Shown one piece after another: positions 48,535 to 60,067 of a DNA stretch of 64,000 nucleotides; within the stretch, counting starts at the first letter, position 1, and each line of letters opens with the position of its first letter. The translations under genes were made by a program, and so were the position numbers. The notes under the pieces were generated by a model. It did not search any database and had not been told where the DNA came from. It was given only the letters and a program-made list of their open reading frames with translations. Source of the stretch: Epichloe hybrida (taxonomy: Eukaryota > Ascomycota > Sordariomycetes > Hypocreales > Clavicipitaceae); NCBI GenBank assembly GCA_019022495.1, contig JAFEKR010000021.1, positions 620,001-684,000 on the forward strand, read 5' to 3'.

Positions 48535-49371
48535 ATTGAGATGTAGGGAGCTAGTTGCCAGCTGGCAACAGCTGTACGGGTGCAAGCTCTACGGTCAGGG
48601 ACTAATAGGGCTGCAACGTTGAATCAATCAACGCAACGCAACGGAAGGTTATGGTAGTTATTAACTAATAGAATTCAATTTAAATTACTTTTATGATATC
48701 TTATAAAGCAATAGAATTGATTTTAGATACGTTGTACGGGTAATGCGGCTGTTATTAGTTAAGAGGACTAGCTATCTAGCTAGTTGAAAAGATCTTCTTC
48801 CTCTTATAGACCTACTAACTGTATTGGTGGATCCAGGCCGCTAACAGGGTCTTACAGGCCACTTTTGATTTTCCGCAAAATTCATTTGTATGTAAAAACC
48901 AAAAAATTAACTCACTACTATACTAGCTAGCAACCCGTATGCACTAACTTTTGGTTTAAAAAATAACCTTGCATAAAGAGAAAGCCCTATCTTTAAGCTT
49001 TAATTTGCTATATGTAAAACTTTTATACGACCTTTAGATAAAGAGAAAATCGTTGTTAAAGATAGCTATAGGGTAAGTTATGTGTAGGGTAACCTGCTTA
49101 CGTTACCCTAGCTTACGTTACCCTAGCTTACGTTACCCTAGCTTACCTAATTACTAGTAGCGTGGTTATGGCTACACTTGTAGCCACAACGCAATTGACT
49201 AATTAGTCATCCACACAGTCAGTCGCAGCTATTAACAGCTATAACGTAGCCATTGATAGCTACCCTCGCGACCGTTGACAGCTGCAGTGCAGCTGTCAGA
49301 CTTGCAAAGCAAGCTAGTAATAAGAAGGTTCTTTAACTAGAAAAGGGCTAAAAATAGGTCTTATTTTTAAC
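48535..49371. mobile_element. Unclassified 837-bp insertion with 7-bp target duplication
   Basis: Flanked by AATTACT at 48528-48534 and 49372-49378, and precisely interrupting LINE sequence (joined across the site, the LINE matches the copy at 60068). Composition is visibly higher in GC than its host. It contains the perfect 16-bp palindrome GTTGCCAGCTGGCAAC (48554-48569), a 15-bp tandem repeat GCTTACGTTACCCTA (49096-49140, three units plus a part unit), and the 23-base fold-back TGACAGCTGCA-G-TGCAGCTGTCA (49276-49298). There is no terminal inverted repeat and no long open frame. A solo LTR starting TGTAGGG at 48542 was considered, but a 5-bp duplication is lacking. It may be a non-autonomous DNA element. 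Confidence 0.7.
49096..49147. repeat. 15-bp tandem repeat, about 3.4 units
   Basis: GCTTACGTTACCCTA repeated without change three times, then GCTTACC. It lies inside the 837-bp insertion. It looks loosely telomere-like (TTACCC) but the unit is 15 bp and isolated. Confidence 0.9.
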
Positions 49372-50602
49372 AATTACTAGTGCTTATTTTAGTTACTAAA
49401 TATATTTAGCTATATAGTAAATTAAATATAGAACTAAGCTAGAATAAAGGTAATTATTACCTAGTAATATTAATAGTTTTAAACCTAATAGTTAAAATAT
49501 ATATTAGTAATTACCCTTATCTAGTAAGTTAGCCTTATTACTAAGCTAGAGTAAGGCTAACTTACTAATAATAAAATAGTACTAATACCTAAGGTTCTAA
49601 ATTAAATAAGATTTATAGGATATATATTAAACTTCTCTTAGTATACTAAGCTAAGGTAAATTAGTAATAAACTAGGCCTAGAATAAAGGTAAATATAACT
49701 TATAAATAAACTCTTTTCTATAACCTATATATATTACTTCTTAGTTATAGACTTCCTTAGGAAGTCCTTATACTTATAGGATTTCTAAGTAAATTAAAGC
49801 TAGATAGGTAATAATACTAAAGTACTTATAGCTTCTAGTGCTATTATACTAGATTTATTCTAAATCTATAATAAATATTAGTAAATAACCTAACCCTAGC
49901 CTAAGATAGCCTTAAATAGCTAGAAAGAAAAGAAAAACCTATAGACAGTTTAATATAAAAAGAAAAAAGAGACTAAGACCTTAGGGAAGGAAAAGCTTTT
50001 TTTTATACTTATAAAGAGAGAGAGGGGGGGATAATTTAGATAACTTACTTAAAAATAAAGTATAATATAATTAATAAATCTAATAATATATAAGTAATCT
50101 TAACCTAAGACTATCCTAGTCTAGGGCTATAATTACCTTTCCCTTATACTAATTAAATAAAACTAAGTACTTAGACTTTACTAGAGATATAAGGTAAAGG
50201 TAAGCTAGAGATAGCTAAAAAGTAAGGCTATAGAAAAGTTAGTATAAAAGTAAATAAGAAATAAATTAATACTATAAATCCGGATTTACTTTACCTTAGC
50301 CTAAAGCAAAGAGACTTAGAATAGACATATTATTACACTAGAATAAGGCTAGAAAGGGCTTATTCTATATATTTTTCCTTTCTTTTCTTTTTAATAGGAT
50401 AAGGCTAGTGTAAGCTAGTAATAAATACCTATAATAGGAAACACACGAAGTAGCGCAAACCTATTATAAGGCTAGCGCTAGCCTATACATAAATATAAGG
50501 GGGTTTTTCTTCCTAGTATAAGGTTTTCCCTTTTAACTTAGTAGTAGGAGTACTAGTAATAGCTATCTATAGAGCTAACTAGCGTAAATAATATATATAT
50601 AA

Positions 50603-51077
50603 GTTATCTTTACTTATAAGCTAGTAGCTTTATAGCTTTTATTATAGTAATTACTAATATTTTATAGTATTACTTTATTATTACTTTCTTTTAGTAAGAA
50701 ACCTTTCTTAATATTTCTTTTAAAGTTTTCTAGGAAATATATAGCTTTAAAAATTTTAATATAAGTATAATATCTATAACCCTTAGTGCTTTCCTTACTA
50801 ACTTATAGCTAGTAATACTAAAAATATAAAAATTCCTTATATTTATTATATATAATAAGTTATAATATAAGCTATTATACCTAAGAATAGTAATAGTATA
50901 GTATTATAATATCTTATAAAAAGTAAATTTATTTTAGTTTAGTATACTAACTCTTTAAGTATAACTTTATTATTATTTTACTATATATTATTACTAACTG
51001 ATATAAATAACTTAATAAAATATATATATTATATATAAAATAATAAAGATTATATAAGGGTATATTTTCTTTTTTTT
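50603..51077. other. AT-rich interval, no gene seen
   Basis: TpA-dense decayed DNA between two LINE ends, with no recognisable feature. Confidence 0.6.
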
Positions 51078-51088
51078 TATTACTTATA

Positions 51089-51217
51089 TAACCAAGCGGT
51101 GACCCGAACACAGATGCAAGAGGGTTTTTTCTCCCTAGTTTAGGGTTTTCCCTGTTGACTCAGCAGTAGGAGTACTAGTGATAGCTATCTATAGAGCTAA
51201 CTAGCGTACATAATATA
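51089..51217 (+). mobile_element. LINE 3'-end fragment, 129 bp, weakly mutated, 11-bp target duplication
   Basis: Holds GCGGTGACCCGAACACAGATGC and the terminus GAGCTAACTAGCGTACATAA, flanked by TATTACTTATA at 51078-51088 and 51218-51228. It keeps CpA and TpG sites that are TpA in the longer copies, so it probably shows near-ancestral LINE sequence. Confidence 0.88.
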
Positions 51218-51228
51218 TATTACTTATA

Positions 51229-51796
51229 AATATACTAATATATTACTAGTATTTTACTTAGTTTACTAGGTTATATAAGGTACTTTTTAAGTATATTAAT
51301 ACTTATAGTAATTTTAAAGATAACTTATACTTTCTTAATAATATATTAATATATACTTATTCTTATAACTTAGTTATTACTAAAATCTTACTAGTGTTTT
51401 ATATAAAAAAATACTTTATAATACTTTTTTAACTATAAAACATACTATTAAGTATATTTAAGTAAGATAAGTAAGGCTAAATATAAAAGTTATATATAAG
51501 GCTAATAGTAATAAATAAATTACTATATTAATACTAAATAATACTAATAATCTAGAAGTCTAAATTAACATTTCTAATAACTTATATTTTATTATATAAA
51601 ACCTTTTTTAGTAAGTTTTTTAATACTTTTACTTATAGCTTTACTAACTTACTAATAGCTTACTATATATATATTTATACTTCTTACTTATATTAAGTTA
51701 CTAAACCTTCCTAGTAAGCTTTATATATATATTTATAAGGAAAGGGATTTCTTTAATAATACAGGTAAATTCTTTACCCCTAGCCTTAGTACTAAC
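51229..51796. other. AT-rich interval, no gene seen
   Basis: Decayed TpA-rich sequence with a short balanced stretch just before the MITE (CCCCTAGCCTTAGTACTAAC). Confidence 0.6.
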
Positions 51797-52190
51797 CAGA
51801 GCATTACACTACAATGTGTATTGTAGTGTAGTTTTTATAGTGTAGTGTAGTTACTACACTACAAACTACATTACACTATAAACTACACTAACTATAAGGG
51901 GAAAAAAACTACACTATATTACACTATAAATTTATTTTCATAAATTACACTAACTACAAATACTACATTTGTAGTATTAGTAAAAATATTTATCTTAGCT
52001 TATAATATCTTTATAATAGCTTATAATAGCTTATAATAGCTTATAATAGCTTATAATAGCTTATATATGTATTACTTATATAACTTAAAATATAATAAGT
52101 GTTAAAGTTTAATTAAAAATAAATAAGTAATAAACTAATAAAATATAAGTATAAGTGTAAATAAGTAAATTACTATAAGAAAAGCTAAAC
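51797..52190. mobile_element. hAT-like MITE, related to the 39012 fragment
   Basis: Starts CAGAGCATTACACTACAATG and continues with ACTACA/TGTAGT fold-back sequence, then five tandem TTATAATAGC units (52016-52064), then an interior shared in reverse with 39060-39240. The right terminus is not recognisable, so no target duplication can be shown. Confidence 0.55.
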
Positions 52191-52269
52191 TTTTTAATTA
52201 TTTAGTATTTTAAGGTTTTTTAAAATATTAATAAAATAAAATAACTTTCTCTTTTATATTTTTTAATAT

Positions 52270-52366
52270 TATAATAAAGCTAATTAGACTTATTTTATAG
52301 TTATTAAAGTTTTTATAGTATATAAAATAAAAGTAAGTTATAGTATTATATCTTAAAATAGGTTAT
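52270..52366. repeat. Single 101-bp-type minisatellite unit, left of Copia-1 copy C
   Basis: Shares TTATAGTTATTAAAG, TATATAAAATAAAAG and TATTATATCTTAAAATAGGTTA with the array at 10852. It ends with GTTAT, duplicated on the far side of copy C. Confidence 0.75.
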
Positions 52367-52673
52367 TATTGGAACAAAGGTGATATCAATTGCGCGTCGT
52401 AGCCGTAATTACCTGGCAGAAGCTTAGGCCGCGCGCAGACCTTACACGTGACCTACAACCTAGCACGTTAATTAGCTAGGAAATGTAAGGACACAAACGC
52501 GTAACCCCTTTTCCCTTTATGTATTATAACTTCTAGCTTTTTACCTCTCTTTTCCTAGAACTTAATTAATTATAATAACAGATAACATAGCCTAGAATAA
52601 ATAATTAATAACAATACTATTCTTTAGGCTTATAACTATATTACATTAAATTTAATACCCTGTAAATCTAACA
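52367..52673 (+). repeat. Copia-1 copy C, 5' LTR
   Basis: TATTGGAACAAAGG to GTAAATCTAACA. The initial TG has become TA. The CpG-rich block (GCGCGTCGTAGCC, GGCCGCGCGC) is preserved. Confidence 0.9.
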
Positions 52674-55600
52674 CTAATTAGTAGTTACCTTCACAGATAA
52701 CCACGCAGTCTTCAAACACCGTAAATTAGCAAGGTTAATTAAAAAAGGTAGCTTATCTAACAACTACTTGCCCTATATAATAGGAGGGCTATATTTAATA
52801 ATAAGTTATACTAATAGAAAGGTATAATATAGCTCTTTTCTTACTTTAGTATTAATATTTATATTTATATAGACTCTAAAATAATAAAGAAAGGTTTAAC
52901 GCTAGTAGCTAAGCTATCCCCTTATCTTTCTTTATTATACATTCTATTACACATTAGAAGTTAACCGCCTCGCCTTGCAATCCTTTATATTCAAAACATA
53001 TTACATAATCATAGTTACCCCCCTTATCTCCTTATATTACAAGACTTACTTCCCTTAATTAGTTAGAATATTAGATATAGCTAGACTATCTAGGACCTCT
53101 AGTTAATTCAGAGTTCCTAGTAAGACCAATAGCTATAATAATACTATAGAAGGCATTAAAACAAGAGATAGTAATAAATACCTTAATAAAGGAAAAACCC
53201 CTATTTACACTAACCTATACCCTTATATCTCTATAAGGCTTTAATAATATATTATAGAAGAACTACTCTAATAAATAGGAAATTCTAAATATAAAGAGAT
53301 AATAACACCTAAGGAAATTAGTCTCTATATCCTTATAAAGACTAAATAATATAAGGAGCAAGGGTTATTTAAAAGAACACTATTCTCTGAATTTAGTAAT
53401 AACTTCTACAAATAGTTAAGGGATAAGTTCGCGGAAAGGAGAGACCTTTCCTAGAATAGACTTTAAGACTATCTTCTTTATAATAAAGTATATATAACTA
53501 TTAGAAGAGGTACTAAGATAGTAAATAACCTTAAAGAAGTAGTAAACTAAGAAGAATTCTAATTTTAGACTCTTAAAGAAATTAAAGAGGCTAGGAAGAA
53601 GTACATAGGCTTCTAAAAGAACCTATAGAATAAAGAGTTTTTCTATAATCTACTAGATAATAGTAATATTAAAACTAGATAACCTACCCTATCACCCTAT
53701 CTATTAGTATAATTACTATTAAAGGGATCTATAAGCTAGACTCCCCTAGGAAGACTAACCTAATCCCCTCTAGGAAGTCCTAGCTAATCTCCTCTAGGAA
53801 GGTTAATTAACCTAGAGTTAAGACTACCTAAGGATGCTATTTACAAGCATCTATAGGTAACTCCCTTACCTATACCTTTACTAGAGGTAAGTTAGTAGTA
53901 TTACCCTAGTAACACTACTAATAATACCCCTAAGTAGGAGAGTTACTAATAGAGGTAACCTATACTATCTAGGGCTAGTAGTACCCCTATTAGCATAGCT
54001 TAAAGAGCTATAATTCCTCCTTCCTAATATAAGGAAGAGAAGGATTAGAGGGAATAATAAGCCCTAAGGGTACTACCTATAAAGCTACCCTCTTACTTCC
54101 TAAAGACCTTACTACCCCTTTTATAAATATAAAGGGAAACACCTAGAGAACCCCTATAGACCTAGAGACCTTTGCTAAAGCAGATTATTAACTTATCTAA
54201 GGTATACCCTAAAGAATAACTCTATAGCGCTAATAACTATAATATCCTTAAATTAAAGCTTTAAATATTCTATAGAAAGTATAAGTTACTTAATATCTAG
54301 CCTAAATAAGCTAGTTATGCTTTTAAGGTTATACTTAAAGGTAAAGCACTGTAATACTATATAGACGTCCTCTCTAAACCTAGATAACTATAAGATCTCC
54401 CTATGCTTATTAGCTATATAAGAGAATAATTCAAAACTAAGGATATATAGTAAAGATATCTACTAGAATAGGATAACACTTTCCTATAAGGAATAATAAA
54501 TAATAACCTAAGTAAGTTAATAATTAAATGCTTTAATAAACTTACTAAAAGACTAGCTATCTTATAATAAGTAGTGCCTAAAGTAGGCTAAACTAAAAGG
54601 GCACTCTAGAATTAACTTATTAGAGCCTATTATAGTATTCTAGAGTATAGAGAAGTAATTATAAATCCGCTAGATGGACTATAAGAGTTCTATAAATAGA
54701 TTAGAATGACCCTTTATTTTATTAAGGAAAAGAAAAAGAACTATTAATAGTTCCTAACTAAAGCTATAATCCTAGAGTAATTCTAGACTAACCAAAGATA
54801 TAATAGGAAGGGAAAAGAGACCTAATACCCCTTAAAACTATAAGAAAGAGGAGGTACTCCTTGTATAAAGAAGTACTATATATATAGCAAGGAAGGATAC
54901 TAGTTATCTAAGCACCCTAAAGAGGACTATAAGAAGGCGTTTTAATGCTTTAAGAACCACTACCTTACGGATCTAACTAATAACTTATATTATTTATTCC
55001 TTACTTAGTACAAGGGAGAATATAAGTCCTAACCCCCTATTAATAATAAAATCACTTAGTATATAAAGAGCATTAGATTTAATGACAGCCCTAATGAGAC
55101 AGATAGGCTAGTATCTATAAGCTTCTTTACACATAAAACCTATATTAATAGCAAGAAAACGGTTTAATTCCTAATAAGGCAAGCAATGTATCATAGCCTA
55201 AGCAAAGAAGACCCCTTTTAGCAAGAACTTATAAATAAAGCCCTAGTAATATTTATATTAGAAGATTGCTATTCCTATGTGATATTCTAAGGGATCATGC
55301 CTAATATAGGAGCTGTAAAGTTCTTTATAGTAAGGCACCCTTAATTTCTTACTTTATAACATTAAATGCCTATATTATAGCTTAATAAATTAATAGAGAA
55401 GAAGGTATTAGTTAGATTCAGCGTAGGAGACTTAATTATTACGCTTAGATTAGCTAATATGCCTACTCCCTTTAGAAATATTCTCTTTTAGGTTATCCCT
55501 ATAAACACTCTATTCCTCTTATCCCTTAATAATATAGACTATCTAAAGATTAACTTTAATATTTCTAAGAACACATTATAATAAGGAAATATTAAAGTGC

Positions 55601-58295
55601 TTATTATATATAAATAAGGGCACGCCTGGATGCTTCTTATATAGAAAGAAGAAGCAGTTACTTAGAGCTACCTTACAGAAGGTAAGCTACAGTAACTACA
55701 CTGCTGCTTTAGATATCTATTAATCTAATGCTTATATAAGGTTCTCTATAGATTAGGGTATAATATTAATATTAAAGCTATTAGGGAGCTAATAAGAATC
55801 TACTACTAATACTAGATGCACGTAGATAGCCCTAATTACTTTAAGTTTACCCTTAAGGATAAGTATAGCTTTAATTATAAAGTAATAGTAAATATCTTCT
55901 ACCTAGATAGTAACTGCCCTACACTCTATACTATAGATATAGCTATAGTATTTAATATAGCGAAATTCCTTAATAATATTTCTGCGAAAATAACCTAGGA
56001 AGCTCTCTGAATATGCTAGATTAATGCTTACCTAGGCCCCCCGGACTTTATTATTACAGACACTAGAATAAACTTCTATAGTAATAAATTCAGATAATTC
56101 GTAGCTTTAATATCAATTTTAATTAAGGAAGTCCCTATTAAGGCACACTATAGTATAAGGAAGGTTAAAAGGTATTATAGGCTACTCTAAAGAGCCTATA
56201 ATATAATTAGACGCGAATACCCTATAACACTAGAACCTATTACCCTTTAAATAGTAATTAAGGCCCTAAATAACACTGCAGGCCCTAATAGTCTTATCCT
56301 AACCCTCCTTATCTTTAGAGCCTACCTACACATAACAAATAAGTCCCTACTATTACCTGATATTACATAGTATGTGATTATAGTATAGAAGGCTACTAAA
56401 GAGATTAAGAGACTTTATACTATCTAGAAGGTTAATAAGGCCCTTACTAAACGTAATAGCCTAGATACCTTAAAGACCCTTAGCTTGCTACTTAGATTAA
56501 AGGTTAAGGTCTAGTAAGAAAGCAAGGGATAGGTAGGTCTATATAAGCTACTAGCAATTACTAGAGAGAGCTATACACTTAACATACCTAGAGGCCTAAA
56601 GACCTTTAGGTTAATATCTATTAAGCCCTATTATAATAATCCTAATATAGAGAAGATAATAGAGCCTAGTAAAGAGGAAGGAGAGAAAGGGCAAAAGGCT
56701 TATAATAAGAATATAGTGCTACTAATACTATTAAAGCAAGGATATAGAAGGCCATAGAAGAACCCTCCTATGATGCCTTAAGGTACTAATACCTTCCTGT
56801 TAGCAAAAGAATATAGTAACCTAGCTCTTGTAATTAAGCTACGTAAGGAAGGAATTATTAAGACCCCTAGCAAACCTTTTAAGCTGTTAATAAAAGCGGA
56901 AATTAACACTCTGATTAAGCAAGGTGTGTTTAAATTCATTATATTTAATAAGGAAGAACATAGTAGAATTTAAATCTTTAATTCCTAGATCATTAATAAG
57001 ATTAAGGGCAAGATAACAAAACCCTATAAAAAGTCACGCCTTATAATCTAAGGGTGTAAGGATAAAGGGAAACAGGCTATTCTCACACAGGCCCTAATAA
57101 TTTAATGCGTGAGCTAATGTCTTATCCTTATAATAGCCCTATTAGTAAGATTAAGGAAATTCCTTATTTAGCTAAGAGATATCTATTAGGCTTATGTATA
57201 GGCCTGTATATTACTAGAGCGGCTAATCCTAGCGCGCTTACTAATTTAGATATAGTATCTCTACCTGCCTAGTATAATCTTAAGGGTTATAAAACCCGTC
57301 TATAGGCTTACAGAGGTAGGAACACACTAGTGGGTTATATATCACAAGCATCATAGAGAGAACCTCTAGATAGAAACCTCTATGTATAATCCCTACCTGC
57401 TTGTGACTATAAAGGAAAGCCCTAACTTTACCTACATTAGAATACAGACTAACAACATAATCGGCCTCTTAGATAAGAAGTTCTCCAAGAAGGAAGAGAC
57501 CTAGCTTACTATAGTAGGCTTTAACATAAAGCTAAAGCAATTCCTAACTTAGGACTACCCTCTTACGTTTAACAGTGGCATTATCTTACTAGAGAATAAT
57601 ACTATTAAGATCTAGTAGAAAGGGCAAAGTAATAAGTTAGAGTTAGTTCTAATAACTAACTTAAAGCGCAAATACGTTAAGCAGAGGGCCCAAGGCGCTT
57701 ATATTGCCTTAATTTACTAACTAGAGGCTTGCTTTAACCTATCCGTTGCTATATGATACTAGGAGCTAACCCTAGAGGACATAAAAGCCCTTAATTGCCA
57801 CCTAAAGTAGTAGATAGATTACCTAGAGAGAGGTCTAACGTTTATCCTAATTAACCTTGAGAAGGCGAAGCTCTTTGCCTTTATAGATAGATCCTTTGCT
57901 AACAACTAGGACCTATCCTTATAACTAGGATATATACTTGTCCTAGCAAATAAAGACTACACTAATAGTAAGTTTATAATTAAAGGTAACATTATACACT
58001 TTAGCTTAACAAAGAGCAAGAGAGTTACATAAAGCGTGCTTGCCTTAGAAGTCTATAGTATAGTAGCTAGTATTAATATAGCTTACGTAATTATAACCAC
58101 CCTAAACTTAGTTACTAACTAACTAAAGCTCCTAAAGATCCTGGTTATTGCATATACGGATTCATACTCCTTATATAAGTGCCTTATTAAGCTTAGTATA
58201 ATAAAGGAGAAACGCCTAATAATTAATATTATAGCCCTTTAATAGTTATACGAACGCTAAGAACTCTGCGAGATCTAATGGATTAATAGAGAGAA

Positions 58296-59063
58296 TTGAT
58301 TTTTAATTTTTTTTTTGGGGTCATTGGCTGTGGCCAATGCATCTAATTTTCAAGGAACTAAAAAAATTACTAGCAATACCTAGCTAGTGCCACATGTAAC
58401 AACTAAATTTAATAATCACCGTAGTGTTAGGTAAAACATTAAGAAATAAGCTTTAAGCCACAAATTTAGGGGCTAAAAAGTTAATACAAAGTTTGCAACA
58501 AACTTTGTGGCTATAATTACGCAAGATATAGTTATAATTCGCGACCGCAGTTAAACTTAAATCTATTTAAGTTTTACTTATAGCATAAATTAACGTAATT
58601 CCCTCTTCCTCTATAACTATGTTTGTTCTATCTCTCTACATCTCTTCTATTTTATAACTTATCCTTCAAAGCTCTAAGGTAAACTTAAACCTTAAAAAAA
58701 AAACATAACTTATCCTCAATTATAGCCAATCCAATTCCTTATATCACTAAGTAGGTTATAGGCTACCAATCAACCAATTGACGACTAACTGATCAGATAA
58801 TAGTATGGCTAAAGGTGATAAAAAAGATACTGCACTATCTGAAATATTAAATAATATTGTAGAAGAGAAGAAAGGCAAAGGAAAGGAAAGGGAAGATAAA
58901 TCTAACCTAAAGATAATTAATAGTATTTATAATATAAGGGAGAAGATGTTAAAAAATAAGGGCAAGCCTAACAATAAGCTTTACAAGGCAAATAAAAAGA
59001 AGTTAAAGGAATGGGGTGTCAGGGTGTAGTAAGCTAAGCAGTTTTACCTCGTACTCAGGAGGG
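58296..59063 (-). mobile_element. SINE-like retroposon copy 4, full length, 13-bp target duplication
   Basis: Reverse orientation inside Copia-1 copy C. The flanks TTAATAGAGAGAA (58283-58295) and TTAATAGAGAGGA (59064-59076) differ only by one G/A transition, so RIP probably altered one side after insertion. It is the least mutated full-length copy and keeps CTCGTACTCAGGAGGG at its 5' end. It holds a 74-codon open frame on the strand opposite the tail. Confidence 0.9.
58805..59029 (+). CDS. Doubtful 74-aa Lys-rich ORF inside the retroposon (antisense to its tail)
   Basis: ATG (AGTATGGCTAAAGG) to TAG, 74 residues, with about one third Lys plus Glu. It opens MAKGDKKDTALSEILNNIVE, then a KKGKGKERED cluster, then a charged helix-like remainder ending KKLKEWGVRV. 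The strand is opposite to the retroposon's presumed transcript. The equivalent frame at 40325-40555 has the ATG changed to ATA plus some stops. At 15200-15470 it is likewise broken. It could be a gene fragment captured by the element, or a chance frame in A-rich DNA. No family recognised and no signal peptide. Confidence 0.3.
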   Translation: MAKGDKKDTALSEILNNIVEEKKGKGKEREDKSNLKIINSIYNIREKMLKNKGKPNNKLYKANKKKLKEWGVRV

Positions 59064-59643
59064 TTAATAGAGAGGATAACCTAGCTAATGCCTTTATAAA
59101 GGCATTACCTAATAAGGCCCTTAAGAGCTTTATCTTAACTAACTAGATAACTATCCGGATAGAGGGATAGGTTACTTACGCGTAATACACATGTAGTAAG
59201 AGAAAAAGGTAATCCTCTAGGAGGATAGCCATAGGGATAAGATAGTAATACATAGGGGATTTACGCCCCTATAGTTAATATCCCTAGTAGCTATAACTAC
59301 GCTAGCCTACTAGGCCCTCCTAGTAAACTATAGAAATTAATAGTAGTGCGTAGGAGGATAAAGGTATTACTAAGGAGGAGAAAGATATTATATACGCGCT
59401 ATAGTGTAGTATATATGTTATTTTAAGGAAAAGAAGGGATTTAGAAGGACTTACTTATCCTTATATAGGCTTATAGGCTAAGCGAGATTATTATTTCCCT
59501 TTTGTTAGTAACCATATGCCTAGACAGGCTATGAGTTCTTTTCCTTACATCCCCTATTAATTATATTCTTAATCTATCTTTCCTTTTCATTTCTGCGATT
59601 AATATCGCGCGTTAATAATCATGTTAAAAGAGAGAAGTTCTAG

Positions 59644-59950
59644 TGTTAGAACAAAGGTAATATTAATTACATGTCATAGCTATAATTACCTAGTAGAAGC
59701 TTAGGCCGCGCGCGGACCCTACACGTAACCTATAACCTAGCATGTTAATTAGCTAGGAAATATAGGGACACAAACGCGTAACCCCTTTTCCCTTTATGTA
59801 TTATAACTTCTAGCTTTTTACCTCTCTTTTCCTAGAACTTAATTAATTATAATAACAGATAACGCAGCCTAGAATAAATAATTAATAATAATACTATTCT
59901 TCGGGCTCACGACTATATTACATTGAATTCAATACCCTGTGAATCCAACA
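59644..59950 (+). repeat. Copia-1 copy C, 3' LTR
   Basis: TGTTAGAACAAAGG to GTGAATCCAACA, preceded by the purine run AAAAGAGAGAAG. Confidence 0.92.
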
Positions 59951-60067
59951 GTTATAGTAGTTATAATAAAGCTTATTAGAGTTATTATAGTTATTAAAGT
60001 AGTTATGATATATAAAATAGAAGTGGGTCCTAGTATTATATCTTAAAATAGGTTTAACTAACTATAT
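59951..60067. repeat. Minisatellite-type unit, right of Copia-1 copy C
   Basis: GTTATAGTAGTTATAATAAAGC... to GGTTTAACTAAC, matching one unit of the 10852 array. It contains AAGTGGGTCCTAG with less mutation than most units. Confidence 0.8.

Larger units (their letters stand above)
48050..50602 (+). mobile_element. LINE 3' portion, split by an 837-bp insertion
   Basis: Aligns with the reverse complement of 18872-20460 and ends at the family terminus CTAACTAGCGTAAATAA. It carries an extra block of about 130 bp (CTTACCTTACC...CTAGAATA) relative to the long copy, shared with the fragment at 60068, so there are at least two LINE subfamilies. It is interrupted at 48535-49371. The left edge is a 5' truncation. 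Confidence 0.82.
52760..59170 (+). pseudogene. Copia-1 gag-pol polyprotein remnant, copy C
   Basis: Same order as copy A. A zinc-knuckle remnant lies near 54870-54920 (KKYYIYSKEGY-like). Integrase is at about 55780-56340 and includes a 60-codon open stretch at 55816-55998 (FKFTLKDKYSFNYKVIVNIF) and later an A/T-D-T-R-x-N-F block. Reverse transcriptase is at about 56900-57700 with catalytic motif Q-T-N-N at 57445-57456. The RNase H end is split by the retroposon at 58296-59063. Many Gln and Trp codons are stops. The product would have been a self-copying polyprotein. None can be made now. Confidence 0.8.
52367..59950 (+). mobile_element. Copia-1 copy C, complete, GTTAT target duplication, carries a retroposon
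   Basis: The LTRs at 52367-52673 and 59644-59950 are both 307 bp, with GTTAT at 52362-52366 and 59951-59955. It lies within a minisatellite-type unit. Without the 768-bp retroposon at 58296 its length is about 6.8 kb. It contains a segment near 53688-53850, with short CCCTCTAGGAAG-type repeats, that copy A lacks and copy D partly keeps. It is the least mutated Copia-1 copy, but still has stops in all frames. Confidence 0.92.

Noticed and set aside
49096..49147. Internal telomere repeat
   Set aside because: The unit is 15 bp (GCTTACGTTACCCTA), not the TTAGGG-type repeat, and occurs only three times.
48542..49373. Solo LTR reading TGTAGGG...TTAACA
   Set aside because: It has TG...CA ends, but the flanking 5 bp (TGAGA and ATTAC) do not match, whereas the 7-bp duplication defines different borders.
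52016..52064. CRISPR-like array (repeated TTATAATAGC)
   Set aside because: It has 10-bp units without spacers in eukaryotic-type repeat DNA. It is a simple tandem repeat in a MITE.
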